Shown: positions 9,123-17,870 of the stretch, piece after piece
Layout of the letters: each line of letters begins with the position of its first letter
Numbering within the stretch: the stretch's first letter is position 1
NCBI GenBank assembly: GCA_026003195.1
Contig: BPGU01000001.1
Location: forward strand, 62,001 to 126,000
DNA length: 64,000 nt
From: Armatimonadota bacterium
GTDB lineage: Bacteria > Armatimonadota > HRBIN16
Direction: 5' to 3'
The notes under the pieces: model-generated
The model's input: the letters and a program-made list of their open reading frames with translations, nothing else
What the model was told of the DNA's origin: nothing
The model's database searches: none
Translations under genes and position numbers: made by a program

Positions 9123-10244
9123 ATGATTGCTGCAAAAGGGTTGGAAGATGTCGTTGCCGGGGTCTCTTCCATTTGTGATGTCAATGGTCAGACGGGACAG
9201 TTAATTTACCGCGGCTATGACATCGATGACCTGGCACAGTATGCTACTTTCGAGGAAGTGATCTACCTGCTGTGGTATGGCAAGCTCCCCAATAAGACAG
9301 AGTATGAACAGTTGAGGGAGCAGCTGGTAGCCAACAGGGAGTTGCCGGTACAGGTGATGAAGTTGTTATTTGATTTGCCTCCGCGTGCCAATCCGATGCA
9401 TCTGTTGCGCACGGTCGTTTCCGCGCTGGCTTTGTATGACCCAGATGCGAGCGATAATTCGCCCGAAGCGAACCTGCGCAAAGCAATTCGTCTCGCGGCA
9501 CGCATCCCGACGATTATCACCTCCATCGAGCGCATTCGGAATGGTGAACTGCCTCTGAAGAACAATCCTGAACTGAGCCATGCGGCAAACTATCTCTACA
9601 CCCTGAAGGGCACGGTACCCGACGAGCTGAGCGTGCGTGCGATGGAGGTTGCGCTGATTCTGCAGGCAGACCATGAATTCAACGCTTCCACCTTCACCGC
9701 TCGCGTGATTACCTCCACGCTTTCGGACATGTATTCGGCGGTGGTCGGGGCAATCGGTGCCCTGGCGGGTCCCTTACATGGTGGGGCAAACGAACGCGTC
9801 ATGCGCATGCTGATTGACATCGGTGATGTCTCTCGTGCGGAGGACTATGTGAAGGGGTTGCTGATGCAAAAGCAGCGCGTGATGGGGTTCGGGCATCGGG
9901 TGTACAAGACGGAGGACCCACGCGCCAAACACCTGAAACGACTCTCACGCGAACTCGGCGAGCGTCAGAACAATCTCAAGTGGTACCTCATCTCCGAGAA
10001 AGTGGAAGAGGTGATGCTGCGCGAGAAAGGGCTCTACTGCAACGTGGATTTCTACTCCGCGTCGGTACAGTACATGCTGGGCATTCCTATTGACATGTTC
10101 ACACCCCTCTTCGCGAGCAGCCGCATTGTTGGCTGGACAGCGCACGTTATGGAGCAGATGGCGGACAACCGCCTGATTCGCCCGCGTGCGGAGTACGTGG
10201 GACCACGCAACCTGCTGTGGGTGCCGATGGAGGAACGCGAATAG
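9123..10244 (+). CDS. gltA: Citrate synthase
   Basis: The 373-residue product condenses oxaloacetate and acetyl-CoA to citrate. The start at 9123 is chosen because AGGAGA lies just before it; an ATG at 9087 is in frame but lacks a good ribosome site. The family signature is complete: N-terminal GLEDVVAGVSSICDVNG and YRGYDI, H219 in HGGANE, H258 in GFGHRVYKTEDPRA, and D309 in NVDFYSASVQYMLGIP. The length fits the short bacterial type rather than the NADH-regulated E. coli type. 2-methylcitrate synthases share these motifs, but no prp genes are near. The gene has its own promoter. Confidence 0.93.
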   Translation: MIAAKGLEDVVAGVSSICDVNGQTGQLIYRGYDIDDLAQYATFEEVIYLLWYGKLPNKTEYEQLREQLVANRELPVQVMKLLFDLPPRANPMHLLRTVVSALALYDPDASDNSPEANLRKAIRLAARIPTIITSIERIRNGELPLKNNPELSHAANYLYTLKGTVPDELSVRAMEVALILQADHEFNASTFTARVITSTLSDMYSAVVGAIGALAGPLHGGANERVMRMLIDIGDVSRAEDYVKGLLMQKQRVMGFGHRVYKTEDPRAKHLKRLSRELGERQNNLKWYLISEKVEEVMLREKGLYCNVDFYSASVQYMLGIPIDMFTPLFASSRIVGWTAHVMEQMADNRLIRPRAEYVGPRNLLWVPMEERE

Positions 10245-10274
10245 GCGCACAGTATCCACAGAGGAGAATGGACG

Positions 10275-11228
10275 ATGGCGTTCTTCCTGACAGAAGCCCA
10301 GGTGAGCAGTTTACTGACGATGCCTGAGGCGCTGGACGCGGTAGAGCGGGCTTTCGCTGCAGAAGGACAGGCGGAAGTGCTCAACAACCCGCGCCAGCGT
10401 CTCTATTTGCCTGATGGCGTGTTCCACATCATGAGCGCGGCGGTGCTCAGCGAAGGCGTGTTCGGCTTCAAGGCGTATGCCTCCTTTGCCCCCAAGACGC
10501 GCTTCCTCTTCTTCCTCTACGACGCCGACAACGGCAACCTGTTGTGCTTGATGGAAGCCGACCGGCTGGGACAAATGCGCACAGGAGCGGCATCGGGGGT
10601 GGCTACGCGGTATATGGCGAGACACGATGCCCGCACGCTGGGCATTCTCGGTGCAGGCTGGCAGGCTCAGACGCAGGTGGAAGCGATATGTGCGGTGCGC
10701 CCCATTGCCCGCGTGAAGGTATACTCGCGCCATCCGGAAAGGCGTGAGCAGTTCGCCGAGATGATGAGCCAGAGATTGGGCGTTTCGGTGGTGCCGGCGG
10801 ATACCGCCGAAGAGGCTACGCGGGGAAGTGCCGTTGTGGTGTGCGCCACCACAGCACGCGAACCTGTATTGTTCGGGGAGTGGCTGGACGACGGCACACA
10901 CGTCAACGCCATCGGGGCAAATGCTTTCTCGCGCCGGGAACTGGATGTGAGCGTGTTCTCACGATGCCAGACGGTGGCGGTGGACGACCGCGAGCAGGCG
11001 AAGGTGGAATCGGGCGAGATCATCACCGCCGTCGAGGCGCGCAAGCTGAACTGGCGACAGGTGCTGGAACTGGCGGACATCGTCGCCGGGCGTGCTCCGG
11101 GGCGCACTGACCCTGCTGAAGTGACGCTGTTTAAGAGCCTGGGCGTGGCTCTGGAGGACGTCGCGGTGGCGCACGTGGTATATCGCAAAGCGCTGGCACA
11201 GGGTGTGGGGCAAGCCTTACCTTTTTAG
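10275..11228 (+). CDS. Ornithine cyclodeaminase / mu-crystallin family NAD(P)-dependent enzyme
   Basis: The 317-residue product is the usual length of this family, which includes ornithine cyclodeaminase, alanine dehydrogenase of the archaeal type and imine reductases. The Rossmann dinucleotide loop is GILGAGWQAQTQVEA near residue 120, preceded by the family's MRTGAASGVATRYMA segment and followed by VKVYSRHPERREQF. The start ATG follows GAGGAG. It lies 30 nt behind citrate synthase and could be cotranscribed. Substrate cannot be assigned; arginine/proline metabolism genes are not adjacent. Confidence 0.85.
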   Translation: MAFFLTEAQVSSLLTMPEALDAVERAFAAEGQAEVLNNPRQRLYLPDGVFHIMSAAVLSEGVFGFKAYASFAPKTRFLFFLYDADNGNLLCLMEADRLGQMRTGAASGVATRYMARHDARTLGILGAGWQAQTQVEAICAVRPIARVKVYSRHPERREQFAEMMSQRLGVSVVPADTAEEATRGSAVVVCATTAREPVLFGEWLDDGTHVNAIGANAFSRRELDVSVFSRCQTVAVDDREQAKVESGEIITAVEARKLNWRQVLELADIVAGRAPGRTDPAEVTLFKSLGVALEDVAVAHVVYRKALAQGVGQALPF

Positions 11229-11279
11229 TTGCAAACGGAGGTATAATCTAGCTAAGCTTAGCAGCGAAGGAGTGCAACC

Positions 11280-11846
11280 ATGGCGAAGCGCATTGTGGAG
11301 ATATCCGCGCACGATTCCACCACCCCGCAGATGCCCGGTTTGCAGCAGCAGGGGAACATCCTGCTGGCGAAGCTGGAGGACCTGGTGCGCTGGGGGCGGG
11401 TGAACAGCCTGTGGCCGCTCACCTTTGGGCTGGCGTGCTGCGCGATTGAGATGATGTCTACCGTATCTGCACGATTCGACATCTCTCGCTTCGGCTCGGA
11501 GGTCTTTCGCCCCAGCCCAAGGCAGGCGGATGTGATGATTGTGGCGGGGCGAGTATCCAAGAAGATGGGACCTGTCCTGCGCCAGCTGTACGACCAGATG
11601 CCCAACCCCAAGTGGGTCATTTCGATGGGAGCGTGCGCCTCCTGTGGTGGCGTCTTCAATAACTACGCGATTCTGCAGGGGGTAGACCAGATTGTGCCGG
11701 TGGACGTCTACGTGCCCGGTTGTCCACCCTCGCCGGACGCCTTGCTCTATGGTCTGTTACAGCTGCAGCGCAAGATACGCCAGCAACACCGGGGGATGAT
11801 TCTCGAACTGATCCCCCGCAAGCAGGAGGAGGTGTCCGTCGAATGA
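11280..11846 (+). CDS. nuoB: NADH-quinone oxidoreductase subunit B
   Basis: The 188-residue product carries the ligands of the N2 [4Fe-4S] cluster: the tandem CC in [11 protein letters not shown], a Cys in [10 protein letters not shown], and the Cys in [34 protein letters not shown] is the family hallmark. The ATG at 11280 is preceded by AAGGAG, and a TATAAT at 11242-11247 could be the -10 of a promoter with a poor -35. The last base-pairs overlap nuoI in an ATGA. In the usual nuo operon nuoC and nuoD follow nuoB; here nuoI follows directly, and no other complex I gene lies in the window. Confidence 0.93.
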   Translation: MAKRIVEISAHDSTTPQMPGLQQQGNILLAKLEDLVRWGRVNSLWPLTFGLACCAIEMMSTVSARFDISRFGSEVFRPSPRQADVMIVAGRVSKKMGPVLRQLYDQMPNPKWVISMGACASCGGVFNNYAILQGVDQIVPVDVYVPGCPPSPDALLYGLLQLQRKIRQQHRGMILELIPRKQEEVSVE

Positions 11847-12319
11847 TTACCCAGGTGGCAAAGCGATTTGTGAAGACGGTGCTTCCCCTGGCGCAGGGGC
11901 TGAGCATCACCTTCCGGCACCAGCCTCCTTTCCAGGAGCCCATTACGGTGGAGTATCCGGAACAGAAGCGACCGATGTACCCCCGCACGCGCTGGCGGCA
12001 TGTCCTGCGTCGCTACGATAACGGGCTGGAGCGATGCATCGGCTGTTCTCTGTGCGCCGGTGCTTGTCCGGCACGCTGTATCTACGTGGAAGCGGCTGAG
12101 AACACCGATGAGAACCGATATTCACCCGGAGAGCGATACGCCACACGCTACGAAATCAACATGTTGCGCTGTATCTTCTGCGGCTACTGTCAGGAAGCGT
12201 GTCCAACAGGTGCGATTGTGCTGCGCGACGACTATGAACTTGCCGACTATCACCGCAGTGACTTCATTTACACCAAAGAGATGCTTCTGGAACCGATACC
12301 TGCGCCCCAAGAGGAATGA
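11843..12319 (+). CDS. nuoI: NADH-quinone oxidoreductase subunit I (2[4Fe-4S] ferredoxin-like)
   Basis: The start is the ATG at 11843 that overlaps the nuoB stop; the frame is open upstream but belongs to nuoB's shadow. The 158-residue product has two CxxCxxCxxxCP cluster motifs, [12 protein letters not shown] and [12 protein letters not shown], at about residues 66-77 and 111-122, which is the NuoI arrangement that passes electrons to NuoB's N2 cluster. An N-terminal amphipathic segment (GLSITFRHQ) fits membrane-arm contact. The C-terminal end is followed by a strong hairpin, so the pair is probably a two-gene unit. Confidence 0.92.
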   Translation: MITQVAKRFVKTVLPLAQGLSITFRHQPPFQEPITVEYPEQKRPMYPRTRWRHVLRRYDNGLERCIGCSLCAGACPARCIYVEAAENTDENRYSPGERYATRYEINMLRCIFCGYCQEACPTGAIVLRDDYELADYHRSDFIYTKEMLLEPIPAPQEE

Positions 12320-12325
12320 AGACCA

Positions 12326-12356
12326 CACCGCCGCGGAAACGAAAACCGCGGCGGTG
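12326..12356 (+). terminator. Perfect 11-bp GC-rich hairpin after nuoI
   Basis: CACCGCCGCGG (12326-12336) pairs with CCGCGGCGGTG (12346-12356) around a 9-nt A-rich loop. No T-run follows, so it may be a factor-assisted terminator or an mRNA-end stabiliser between nuoI and the sigma-factor gene. Confidence 0.5.
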
Positions 12357-12421
12357 AGTCTAATGAATGGGAACCGACGTCAGCACCGCAAGCGTAATAA
12401 GCAACAGGAGGACAACCCGGA

Positions 12422-13021
12422 ATGGAATGGACGAAAGAGGCAGCCGCCGGCTGGCAAGATACGCGAGCAGAGTTTGAAACGCTTATGCGCCGTCACCATC
12501 GGACGGTGTTCAACATCGCCTACCGCCTGACCGGCAACAGAGACGATGCGGAAGACCTGACCCAGGAGGCGTTTATCCGGGCGTTCCGGTTCTTTGACCG
12601 GTACAATCGGGACATGCCTTTTGAAAACTGGATGTATCGCATCGTCAATAATGCCTTTATCGACATGCTGCGTCGGCGACCGAAGCTCCAAGTGCAGTCA
12701 TTGGACCAACCGCTCCATATTCAGGACTCAGACAGGGATGTACAGCTAGAGATACCCGACGCAGCCTCGAATCCCGAAACCATCGTGATGTCGGAGGAGT
12801 TGGAGGACTATATCCAGCGCGCTCTGGATGCTCTGCCGCCCGATTTTCGCACGACGGTGGTACTGGCAGACATCCAGGGGTTATCGTACGAGGAGATTGC
12901 CGAGGCGATGCGTTGCTCGTTGGGCACTGTACGCTCGCGCTTGCATCGCGGCAGGCGATTTCTTCGCCAACGCATCGAAGCGTACCAACAAGCCAAAGCG
13001 CGTGGAGAGGTGACCGAATGA
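12422..13021 (+). CDS. ECF-family RNA polymerase sigma factor
   Basis: The 199-residue product has sigma2 (YRLTGNRDDAEDLTQEAFIRAFRFFD, given here in part, near residues 38-65, then WMYRIVNNAFIDMLRRR) and sigma4 (LPPDFRTTVVLADIQGLSYEEIAEAM, with a helix-turn-helix ending in GTVRSRLHRGR). It lacks sigma1 and sigma3, as expected for group 4 (ECF/RpoE-like) factors. The ATG is preceded by AGGAGGA. The stop overlaps the anti-sigma gene in an ATGA, and an htrA gene follows; this is the order of envelope-stress regulons. Confidence 0.92.
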   Translation: MEWTKEAAAGWQDTRAEFETLMRRHHRTVFNIAYRLTGNRDDAEDLTQEAFIRAFRFFDRYNRDMPFENWMYRIVNNAFIDMLRRRPKLQVQSLDQPLHIQDSDRDVQLEIPDAASNPETIVMSEELEDYIQRALDALPPDFRTTVVLADIQGLSYEEIAEAMRCSLGTVRSRLHRGRRFLRQRIEAYQQAKARGEVTE

Positions 13022-13542
13022 TGAACTGCGGTAAAGTGCAGAATTTGCTCTCTTGTTACATCGATAGAGAGCTGCCGGGTGTCGATATGCTTGCTATCCA
13101 GAGGCACCTGGATGGATGCCCGGAGTGTCGACGTGAATATCTGACCCTTCTGCAGGTCAAGCGCCTGCTCAGTGAAATGCCTGTTGTGGCTCCGTCTGCT
13201 TCTCTCGAAGAACGTCTGGTGGAGAGTGTGCTGCGTACGACTGCCCCCGCGGACAGGTGGCGCTTCCTTCTGCCCAGGCAGCTGGTGCGTCCGCTGGCAC
13301 TGGCGGCTGCGCTGGGAGCGATGACTTTAGGGGTGTGGTACTTCGGCATACAAGCGCGTTCGTCGTCACAACAGGACATTGCTGCTGCGGCAGGAATAGC
13401 CAGCGAGATAGACCATGCTACGCTGGATGCTTACCTCTCTGGCAAACTGCATCTTCGTCAGCAACCCTACGTACCGGCAGAGATCCCGCTATACCCGTAC
13501 GATAACCGGGCTTCTCTGGTCTCCGTCCGATATTATCGGTGA
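13018..13542 (+). CDS. Zinc-finger anti-sigma factor, membrane-anchored
   Basis: The 174-residue product starts at the ATG overlapping the sigma-factor stop. An N-terminal anti-sigma zinc-finger (zf-HC2) is seen in about the first 45 residues: an early Cys, a Cys in LLSCYIDREL, and HLDGCPEC giving the HxxxCxxC pattern. One transmembrane segment follows (LALAAALGAMTLGVWYFGI, near residues 90-110), leaving about 60 residues outside. It should hold the partner sigma factor at the membrane until a stress signal releases it. The extracytoplasmic part is short and shows no known sensor domain. Confidence 0.88.
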   Translation: MMNCGKVQNLLSCYIDRELPGVDMLAIQRHLDGCPECRREYLTLLQVKRLLSEMPVVAPSASLEERLVESVLRTTAPADRWRFLLPRQLVRPLALAAALGAMTLGVWYFGIQARSSSQQDIAAAAGIASEIDHATLDAYLSGKLHLRQQPYVPAEIPLYPYDNRASLVSVRYYR

Positions 13543-13550
13543 GATAAAAC

Positions 13551-13578
13551 GGCGAGGGCGACCAGATACGCCTTCGCC
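13551..13578 (+). terminator. Imperfect hairpin between the anti-sigma and htrA genes
   Basis: GGCGAGGGCG and CGCCTTCGCC can pair with one mismatch around an 8-nt loop, followed by TTAA. It could be a weak terminator or attenuator that separates htrA expression from the sigma/anti-sigma pair. Confidence 0.3.
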
Positions 13579-13617
13579 TTAACCCCCATCTCAGAGAAAC
13601 AAGGAGGGATGTCAACA

Positions 13618-15141
13618 ATGAGGGCTCAGCCTCGTGCATGGGTCTTTACTCTGATGATTCTGTTCAGTGTGGCGTTGGGTGCGTTCCTCGGAACCGCTTT
13701 TCAGAAGCCGGTGATTACCCTGGCACAGGGTGGCATGCGCACCGTGTCTGCGACAGCCAGCGTCTCCAAAGCGGAGGCGCTCAGCGCGGCAGAGGCGATG
13801 GAAAGCGCGTTCGTGCGGGTGGCGGAAGAGGTGTCGCCGGCGGTGGTGACCATCTACGCCCGAAAGACCGTCACCCGGCCCAGCCTGCGCTTGGAGATAC
13901 CGGACGACATTCCGCTGCCATTTGGTTTCCGAAGGGATAGTCGTGCGCCCGAAACCGTGCCTATTCCCACGCGGGGTGTCGGTTCTGGCGTCATTGTGCG
14001 TAGCGACGGCTATATCCTGACCAATGACCACGTCGTTGCCGGAGCAGACCGCGTGGAGGTAGCGTTGAGCGATGGGCGCAGGCTGGAAGGCAAAGTGATG
14101 CGCGACTTCCGCAGCGACATCGCGGTTGTCAAAGTGAACGCGACGGGATTGCCCACCGCCAAGCTGGGCGACTCGGATTCGGTGCGCGTGGGACAGTGGG
14201 CGATTGCGCTGGGTAGCCCCTTTGACAAGCAAAACTCCATGACCGTTGGCGTGGTCAGCGCACTCGGCCGACGCGAGTCCATCGGCAGCCTCACGCAGGG
14301 ACAGCGCTACTACCCGAACCTGATCCAGACGGACGCCTCTATCAACCCGGGCAACTCGGGTGGTCCCCTGTTGAACATTCGCGGCGAGGTAATCGGCATC
14401 AACACCGCCATCGAGTCGCCGACCGGCAGCTTCGCGGGCATCGGCTTCGCTGTGCCCATCAATACCGCCCGCTTCGTGATGGAGCAGCTCATCACGCGCG
14501 GTAAAGTGGTGCGAGGATTCTTCGGCGTGATGCCTGCAGATGTCACGCCCGAGGACGCCCAGCGACTGAAGGTGAAGCAAGGTGCGCTGATTACCTCGGT
14601 CACCGAAGGCTCACCGGCGGCGCAGGCGGGCATCCAGGTTGAAGACGTGGTGGTGGAGTATAACGGCAAGCCGGTGCGGGGCGAGGTAGACTTCCGCGAT
14701 ATGGTCGCGCGCACCGAGCCGGGTACTGTGGTGCCAGTGAAAATCGTGCGTAACGGGCGCGAGATGACCGTGCGCGTGAAAGTGGGCGAAGCACCGGAGG
14801 TGGATGCGCAGACGCGCCAGCGGGAGCAGCCGCAGGAGAGCGGTCGCAAGCTGGGCATCAGTATCGAGAGGCTCACCCCAGAACTGGCGGAGCGTTACAA
14901 GCTGCCGCGCAATACGCAGGGCGTGGTGATTACCGAGGTGGTGCCCGGCAGCGCGGCGGACGATGCAGGGTTGGCTGCTGGCGATGTGATTCTGCAGGTG
15001 GACGGCCAGCGAGTAACCAGCGTAGACGAAGTACACCGCATCGTTTCCAGCCGCAAGTCGGGTGACACCATTATCTTCATCGTGCGCACCAACACCGATG
15101 AGGGCGCGATTACCCGTCGCGTGCGTGTAGAAATGCCTTGA
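13618..15141 (+). CDS. HtrA/DegP-like periplasmic serine protease with two PDZ domains
   Basis: The start is set at 13618, 10 nt after AAGGAGGGA; an ATG at 13609 overlaps that ribosome site. An N-terminal membrane anchor or signal (WVFTLMILFSVALGAFLGTAF) leads into a chymotrypsin-fold protease with the complete triad H138 (TNDHVV), D167 (SDIAVV) and S247 (GNSGGPL). Two PDZ domains follow at about residues 300-385 and 405-500, the second containing GVVITEVVPGSAADDAGL. The 507-residue length fits DegP/DegQ types. It degrades or refolds damaged envelope proteins. Its position right after the sigma/anti-sigma pair suggests that it is a target of that sigma factor. Confidence 0.93.
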   Translation: MRAQPRAWVFTLMILFSVALGAFLGTAFQKPVITLAQGGMRTVSATASVSKAEALSAAEAMESAFVRVAEEVSPAVVTIYARKTVTRPSLRLEIPDDIPLPFGFRRDSRAPETVPIPTRGVGSGVIVRSDGYILTNDHVVAGADRVEVALSDGRRLEGKVMRDFRSDIAVVKVNATGLPTAKLGDSDSVRVGQWAIALGSPFDKQNSMTVGVVSALGRRESIGSLTQGQRYYPNLIQTDASINPGNSGGPLLNIRGEVIGINTAIESPTGSFAGIGFAVPINTARFVMEQLITRGKVVRGFFGVMPADVTPEDAQRLKVKQGALITSVTEGSPAAQAGIQVEDVVVEYNGKPVRGEVDFRDMVARTEPGTVVPVKIVRNGREMTVRVKVGEAPEVDAQTRQREQPQESGRKLGISIERLTPELAERYKLPRNTQGVVITEVVPGSAADDAGLAAGDVILQVDGQRVTSVDEVHRIVSSRKSGDTIIFIVRTNTDEGAITRRVRVEMP

Positions 15142-15150
15142 GCGAGAACC

Positions 15151-16053
15151 TCACCCCGAACCCCTCTCCCACCGGGAGAGGGGTTTCTGTTTGGCTATCT
15201 CCTGGCGGCACTGCCACGCAATCTGCATCTTCTCCAGCAGACTGGTATGCGCTCTGTGTCGAAAAACGTCGTAGCGGTTGCTTTCGATCCGATCTAGAAT
15301 GCGGGCATAGAGACGACTGCCCAACAGCACGGGATAGCGGTATTCACAGGGAAGCAGGGGGATGCCTCTTTCCGCTTCCGCATACAGTTTCCGCGTGCGT
15401 TCTATCTCGAAGCGCAGGAGATGGAGAACCGGCTCAGAGAGCCTGCCTTCCGCGATGTCCTGCTCGGTCACGCCGAATCGCTGCATGTCTTCCTGCGGCA
15501 GGTAAATCCTGCCTCTGCGCCAGTCTTCACCGACATCGCGCAAGAAGTTCGTCATTTGCATCGCCTCGCCCATGCGCGTCGCAGGTGCTAAGACGGACTC
15601 CTGGTGGCAACGGAACAGGCACAGCATCATCGCCCCCACTACCGCCGCACTACCCCACATATACTCTTGCAGTTCGGAATAGGTGCGGTAGCGGGTGCGG
15701 TAGAGGTCCTGGCGCATGGAGTTCAGGAAGTCGTGCATATACCTTTCGGGGATCGCGAACCGTTTGGCGGTATGCGCGAAGGCGCGCAGCACCGGTTCCT
15801 CTACCCACTGCCCGGCAAGGGCGCGCTGCAGGGTTCGTTCGTATTGGTCGATGTAGCGGGCGATTTTCTCGGTGCTTGTACTGTTCGGTTCGTCCACCCC
15901 CTGGTCGGGCAGGCGTACGAATGCATAGAGCGCGTGCACATGAGGACGCAGGTCAGGTGGGAAGAAGCGAGTAGCAAAATAGTAGCTTTTGCCAAAGCGT
16001 CGCTGTACCGCCTGGCAGTAGCGATAATCTGCAACGAGATGAGATTCCATCAT
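15151..16053 (-). CDS. crtB: Phytoene/squalene synthase family enzyme (CrtB-like)
   Basis: The 300-residue product belongs to the trans-isoprenyl diphosphate synthase head-to-head family. Both Asp-rich substrate motifs are present: DQGVD near residue 50 and DVGED near residue 167, the latter in the typical NFLRDVGEDWRRGRIYLPQEDM setting. The start at 16053 overlaps the upstream stop in an ATGA and has AAGGA 8 nt before; a start at 16074 is possible. Being the last gene of a carotenoid operon with crtI and cruF, it most likely makes phytoene from two geranylgeranyl diphosphates. Its last codons are encoded inside a hairpin that also looks like a terminator. Confidence 0.9.
   Translation of the reverse strand: MMESHLVADYRYCQAVQRRFGKSYYFATRFFPPDLRPHVHALYAFVRLPDQGVDEPNSTSTEKIARYIDQYERTLQRALAGQWVEEPVLRAFAHTAKRFAIPERYMHDFLNSMRQDLYRTRYRTYSELQEYMWGSAAVVGAMMLCLFRCHQESVLAPATRMGEAMQMTNFLRDVGEDWRRGRIYLPQEDMQRFGVTEQDIAEGRLSEPVLHLLRFEIERTRKLYAEAERGIPLLPCEYRYPVLLGSRLYARILDRIESNRYDVFRHRAHTSLLEKMQIAWQCRQEIAKQKPLSRWERGSG
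15159..15186. terminator. Bidirectional terminator-like hairpin between htrA and crtB
   Basis: CCCCTCTCCC (15161-15170) and GGGAGAGGGG (15174-15183) form a perfect stem with a 3-nt loop, flanked by AA and TTT. It would serve htrA on the plus strand. On the minus strand it is read as the last codons of crtB. Confidence 0.6.
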
Positions 16054-16775
16054 GGCATCATCCTTGCCCACCATCGTTCGTTCACTGACGGCTTACCCCT
16101 TATCAGCAACTGGAACCCCGCCTGAAAAGCCTTCTCAGGGGTGTCGCAACATTCTGCCTCCTCACGCAGGGCATGGACTAATTGGGCGATGCGATTTTGC
16201 GCCTCTGCCAACCACCTGTCGGGCGCCCTTTCGGCACACTCGAAAGGGGTATCCACATGGATAAAAGCGCGAGGATACTGGTAGGTCGTCGCGGTGACGG
16301 CTATCGCTGCTGGCAATAACTGCACATCAGGTATCTTCTGAGCCAGCCAGTGTAACGACCTGCCAAAAGGCAATAAGTGGTATCCCGAGTGGATCACCCC
16401 TTCGGGAAACAACAGCAACACGTGCGGCGGATGCAGCATCCGCCGCAGGGTACGACGCAGGCTACTCGCCCGGGTCACCGTGTCACCCTTTGGGTAGGGC
16501 AGTGCACCCAGCGCCCAGAATGGCGGAAACCATCTCCATTCTTCCATCCACAGCGTCATGGGCAATCGCCATGTTTTGCCCAACAGATAGCATAAGTAGC
16601 CATCCCACCAGTAGTGGTGGTTCGCGAACAAGATGGTGGAACGACGCGCTTCAGGCGGATGGAGCACACGTGCATACACGGCTCGGAAGTGTGAACGCAC
16701 ACTCCAGCAGATGAGCCTGTCTACCACGACCTGACCTGTCCAGACTAACACACGCGGTAAGTGCGTCCTTTCCAT
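16050..16775 (-). CDS. PlsC-like lysophospholipid-type acyltransferase in carotenoid operon
   Basis: The start at 16775 is supported by GAGGAGAG seven nt upstream; the longer frame overlaps the preceding gene. The 241-residue product has the acyltransferase motif I as NHHYWWD near residue 46, the motif III block LLLFPEGVIHSG near residue 115, and a hydrophobic N-terminal region. Family members transfer acyl groups to glycerol phosphates, but the position between a carotenoid glycosyltransferase and crtB suggests acylation of a carotenoid glycoside, as the acyltransferase does in staphyloxanthin synthesis. It ends in an ATGA overlap with crtB. Confidence 0.8.
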   Translation of the reverse strand: MERTHLPRVLVWTGQVVVDRLICWSVRSHFRAVYARVLHPPEARRSTILFANHHYWWDGYLCYLLGKTWRLPMTLWMEEWRWFPPFWALGALPYPKGDTVTRASSLRRTLRRMLHPPHVLLLFPEGVIHSGYHLLPFGRSLHWLAQKIPDVQLLPAAIAVTATTYQYPRAFIHVDTPFECAERAPDRWLAEAQNRIAQLVHALREEAECCDTPEKAFQAGFQLLIRGKPSVNERWWARMMP

Positions 16776-17869
16776 CGTATCTCTCCTCGTTGGTACCACC
16801 CGATGGAACGCCAGAGCACCCCTTCCCCAATGCACACCCCGATGGGGAACAACAGCCCGTACCAGGGTGGCATTCCTGCCATCCAACCGGAGAGGCTGAA
16901 TAACACGCTCCCCAGTGTATAATGCGCTATGTGCCAAACCGTTACCCCTGTCAACAGTGCCTCCGCCAACGGCAGCAGATATGCTGCCGCCAGAGCAATG
17001 GATACGGCTATCGCTCCCGATACCGAGCCGCATATTGCCACGGCGTTTTTGGAAAAACCGTCTACGGCTTGTGCGAACGTGTCGTACATGCTGACCTCAA
17101 AGAGCCTGCGTCCATCCATAATCCAGACACTCCCGTTTGCGGCTTTCACCACGCGAGCCAGCTGCACATCCTCCAGGATGGCGGAGCGTACCTGCTGATG
17201 GGGTTGTATCTGCAAGTAGTAGGCTCGCGGAAAGGCAACAACCTGTCCATTCGCAAAGGCAAAGGCGGGATGGGGATGCCGCTCCGCAAAGTGTAGAGGG
17301 AGCAGAGTGAACACCGAAAAGGGCACCATCGCCTTCAACAAACCGATCGGCAGGTTGCGAGCACGCAAAGCAGGTATCGCGGTGAGCATACAGGATGGGT
17401 TCTCACCAATATCGGCTATGGTTTGTGCTATAGAGGCAAGGCTCTTTTCGTGCAACAGCAGGTCAGCATCCAGAAAAAGCAGCCAATCGCCCTCCGCCCG
17501 TGCTGCCAGCTGGTAGCATGCCCAGTTTTTGCCCACCCAGCCGTCGGGTTTCGGAGGGGCGGCGAACCAGCACATTTGGCCCTCAGGATACATGGGCAGA
17601 TTGTCGCGGAGCCATTCGGTGCTGCCGTCATCCGAGCCGTCGTCGCACAGGATAATCTGCAGCGGTGTATACTGCTGCTGGCGTAAACTGCATACCAGGC
17701 GGGGTAACCGATGCCGTTCGTTGCGTACGGGTATCAAGACACTCAACTTGGGTAAATGGTGCGTTGAACCCGCAATGGGTAGCACTCTTCGCCGTTTCCA
17801 GTGCCACAGGTTTGCCAGCAAGATGACACATTGAACCAGCAGGATGGGCATTACCCATTGCGCTATCAT
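16745..17869 (-). CDS. GT2-family glycosyltransferase, CruG/CrtQ-like
   Basis: The 374-residue product has an N-terminal membrane helix (MPILLVQCVILLANLW), a GT-A domain beginning LSVLIPVRNERHRLPRLV, the DDGSDDGS nucleotide-sugar motif and a DADLLL metal-binding motif. VGKNWAC and the LEDVQLARVVKAAN acceptor motif follow, then two or more C-terminal membrane spans. This plan is shared by CruG, the myxol 2'-O-glycosyltransferase of cyanobacteria, and CrtQ of staphylococci. It sits one base after crtI, and its end overlaps the acyltransferase gene. Carotenoid glycosylation is therefore the likely job; the sugar cannot be predicted. Confidence 0.85.
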   Translation of the reverse strand: MIAQWVMPILLVQCVILLANLWHWKRRRVLPIAGSTHHLPKLSVLIPVRNERHRLPRLVCSLRQQQYTPLQIILCDDGSDDGSTEWLRDNLPMYPEGQMCWFAAPPKPDGWVGKNWACYQLAARAEGDWLLFLDADLLLHEKSLASIAQTIADIGENPSCMLTAIPALRARNLPIGLLKAMVPFSVFTLLPLHFAERHPHPAFAFANGQVVAFPRAYYLQIQPHQQVRSAILEDVQLARVVKAANGSVWIMDGRRLFEVSMYDTFAQAVDGFSKNAVAICGSVSGAIAVSIALAAAYLLPLAEALLTGVTVWHIAHYTLGSVLFSLSGWMAGMPPWYGLLFPIGVCIGEGVLWRSIGWYQRGEIRWKGRTYRVC

Positions 17870-17870
17870 G

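Noticed and set aside
12913-13017. Upstream extension of the anti-sigma gene
   Set aside because: The frame is open but overlaps the sigma-factor coding region. The ATGA overlap with GGAGAGGTG is the better start.
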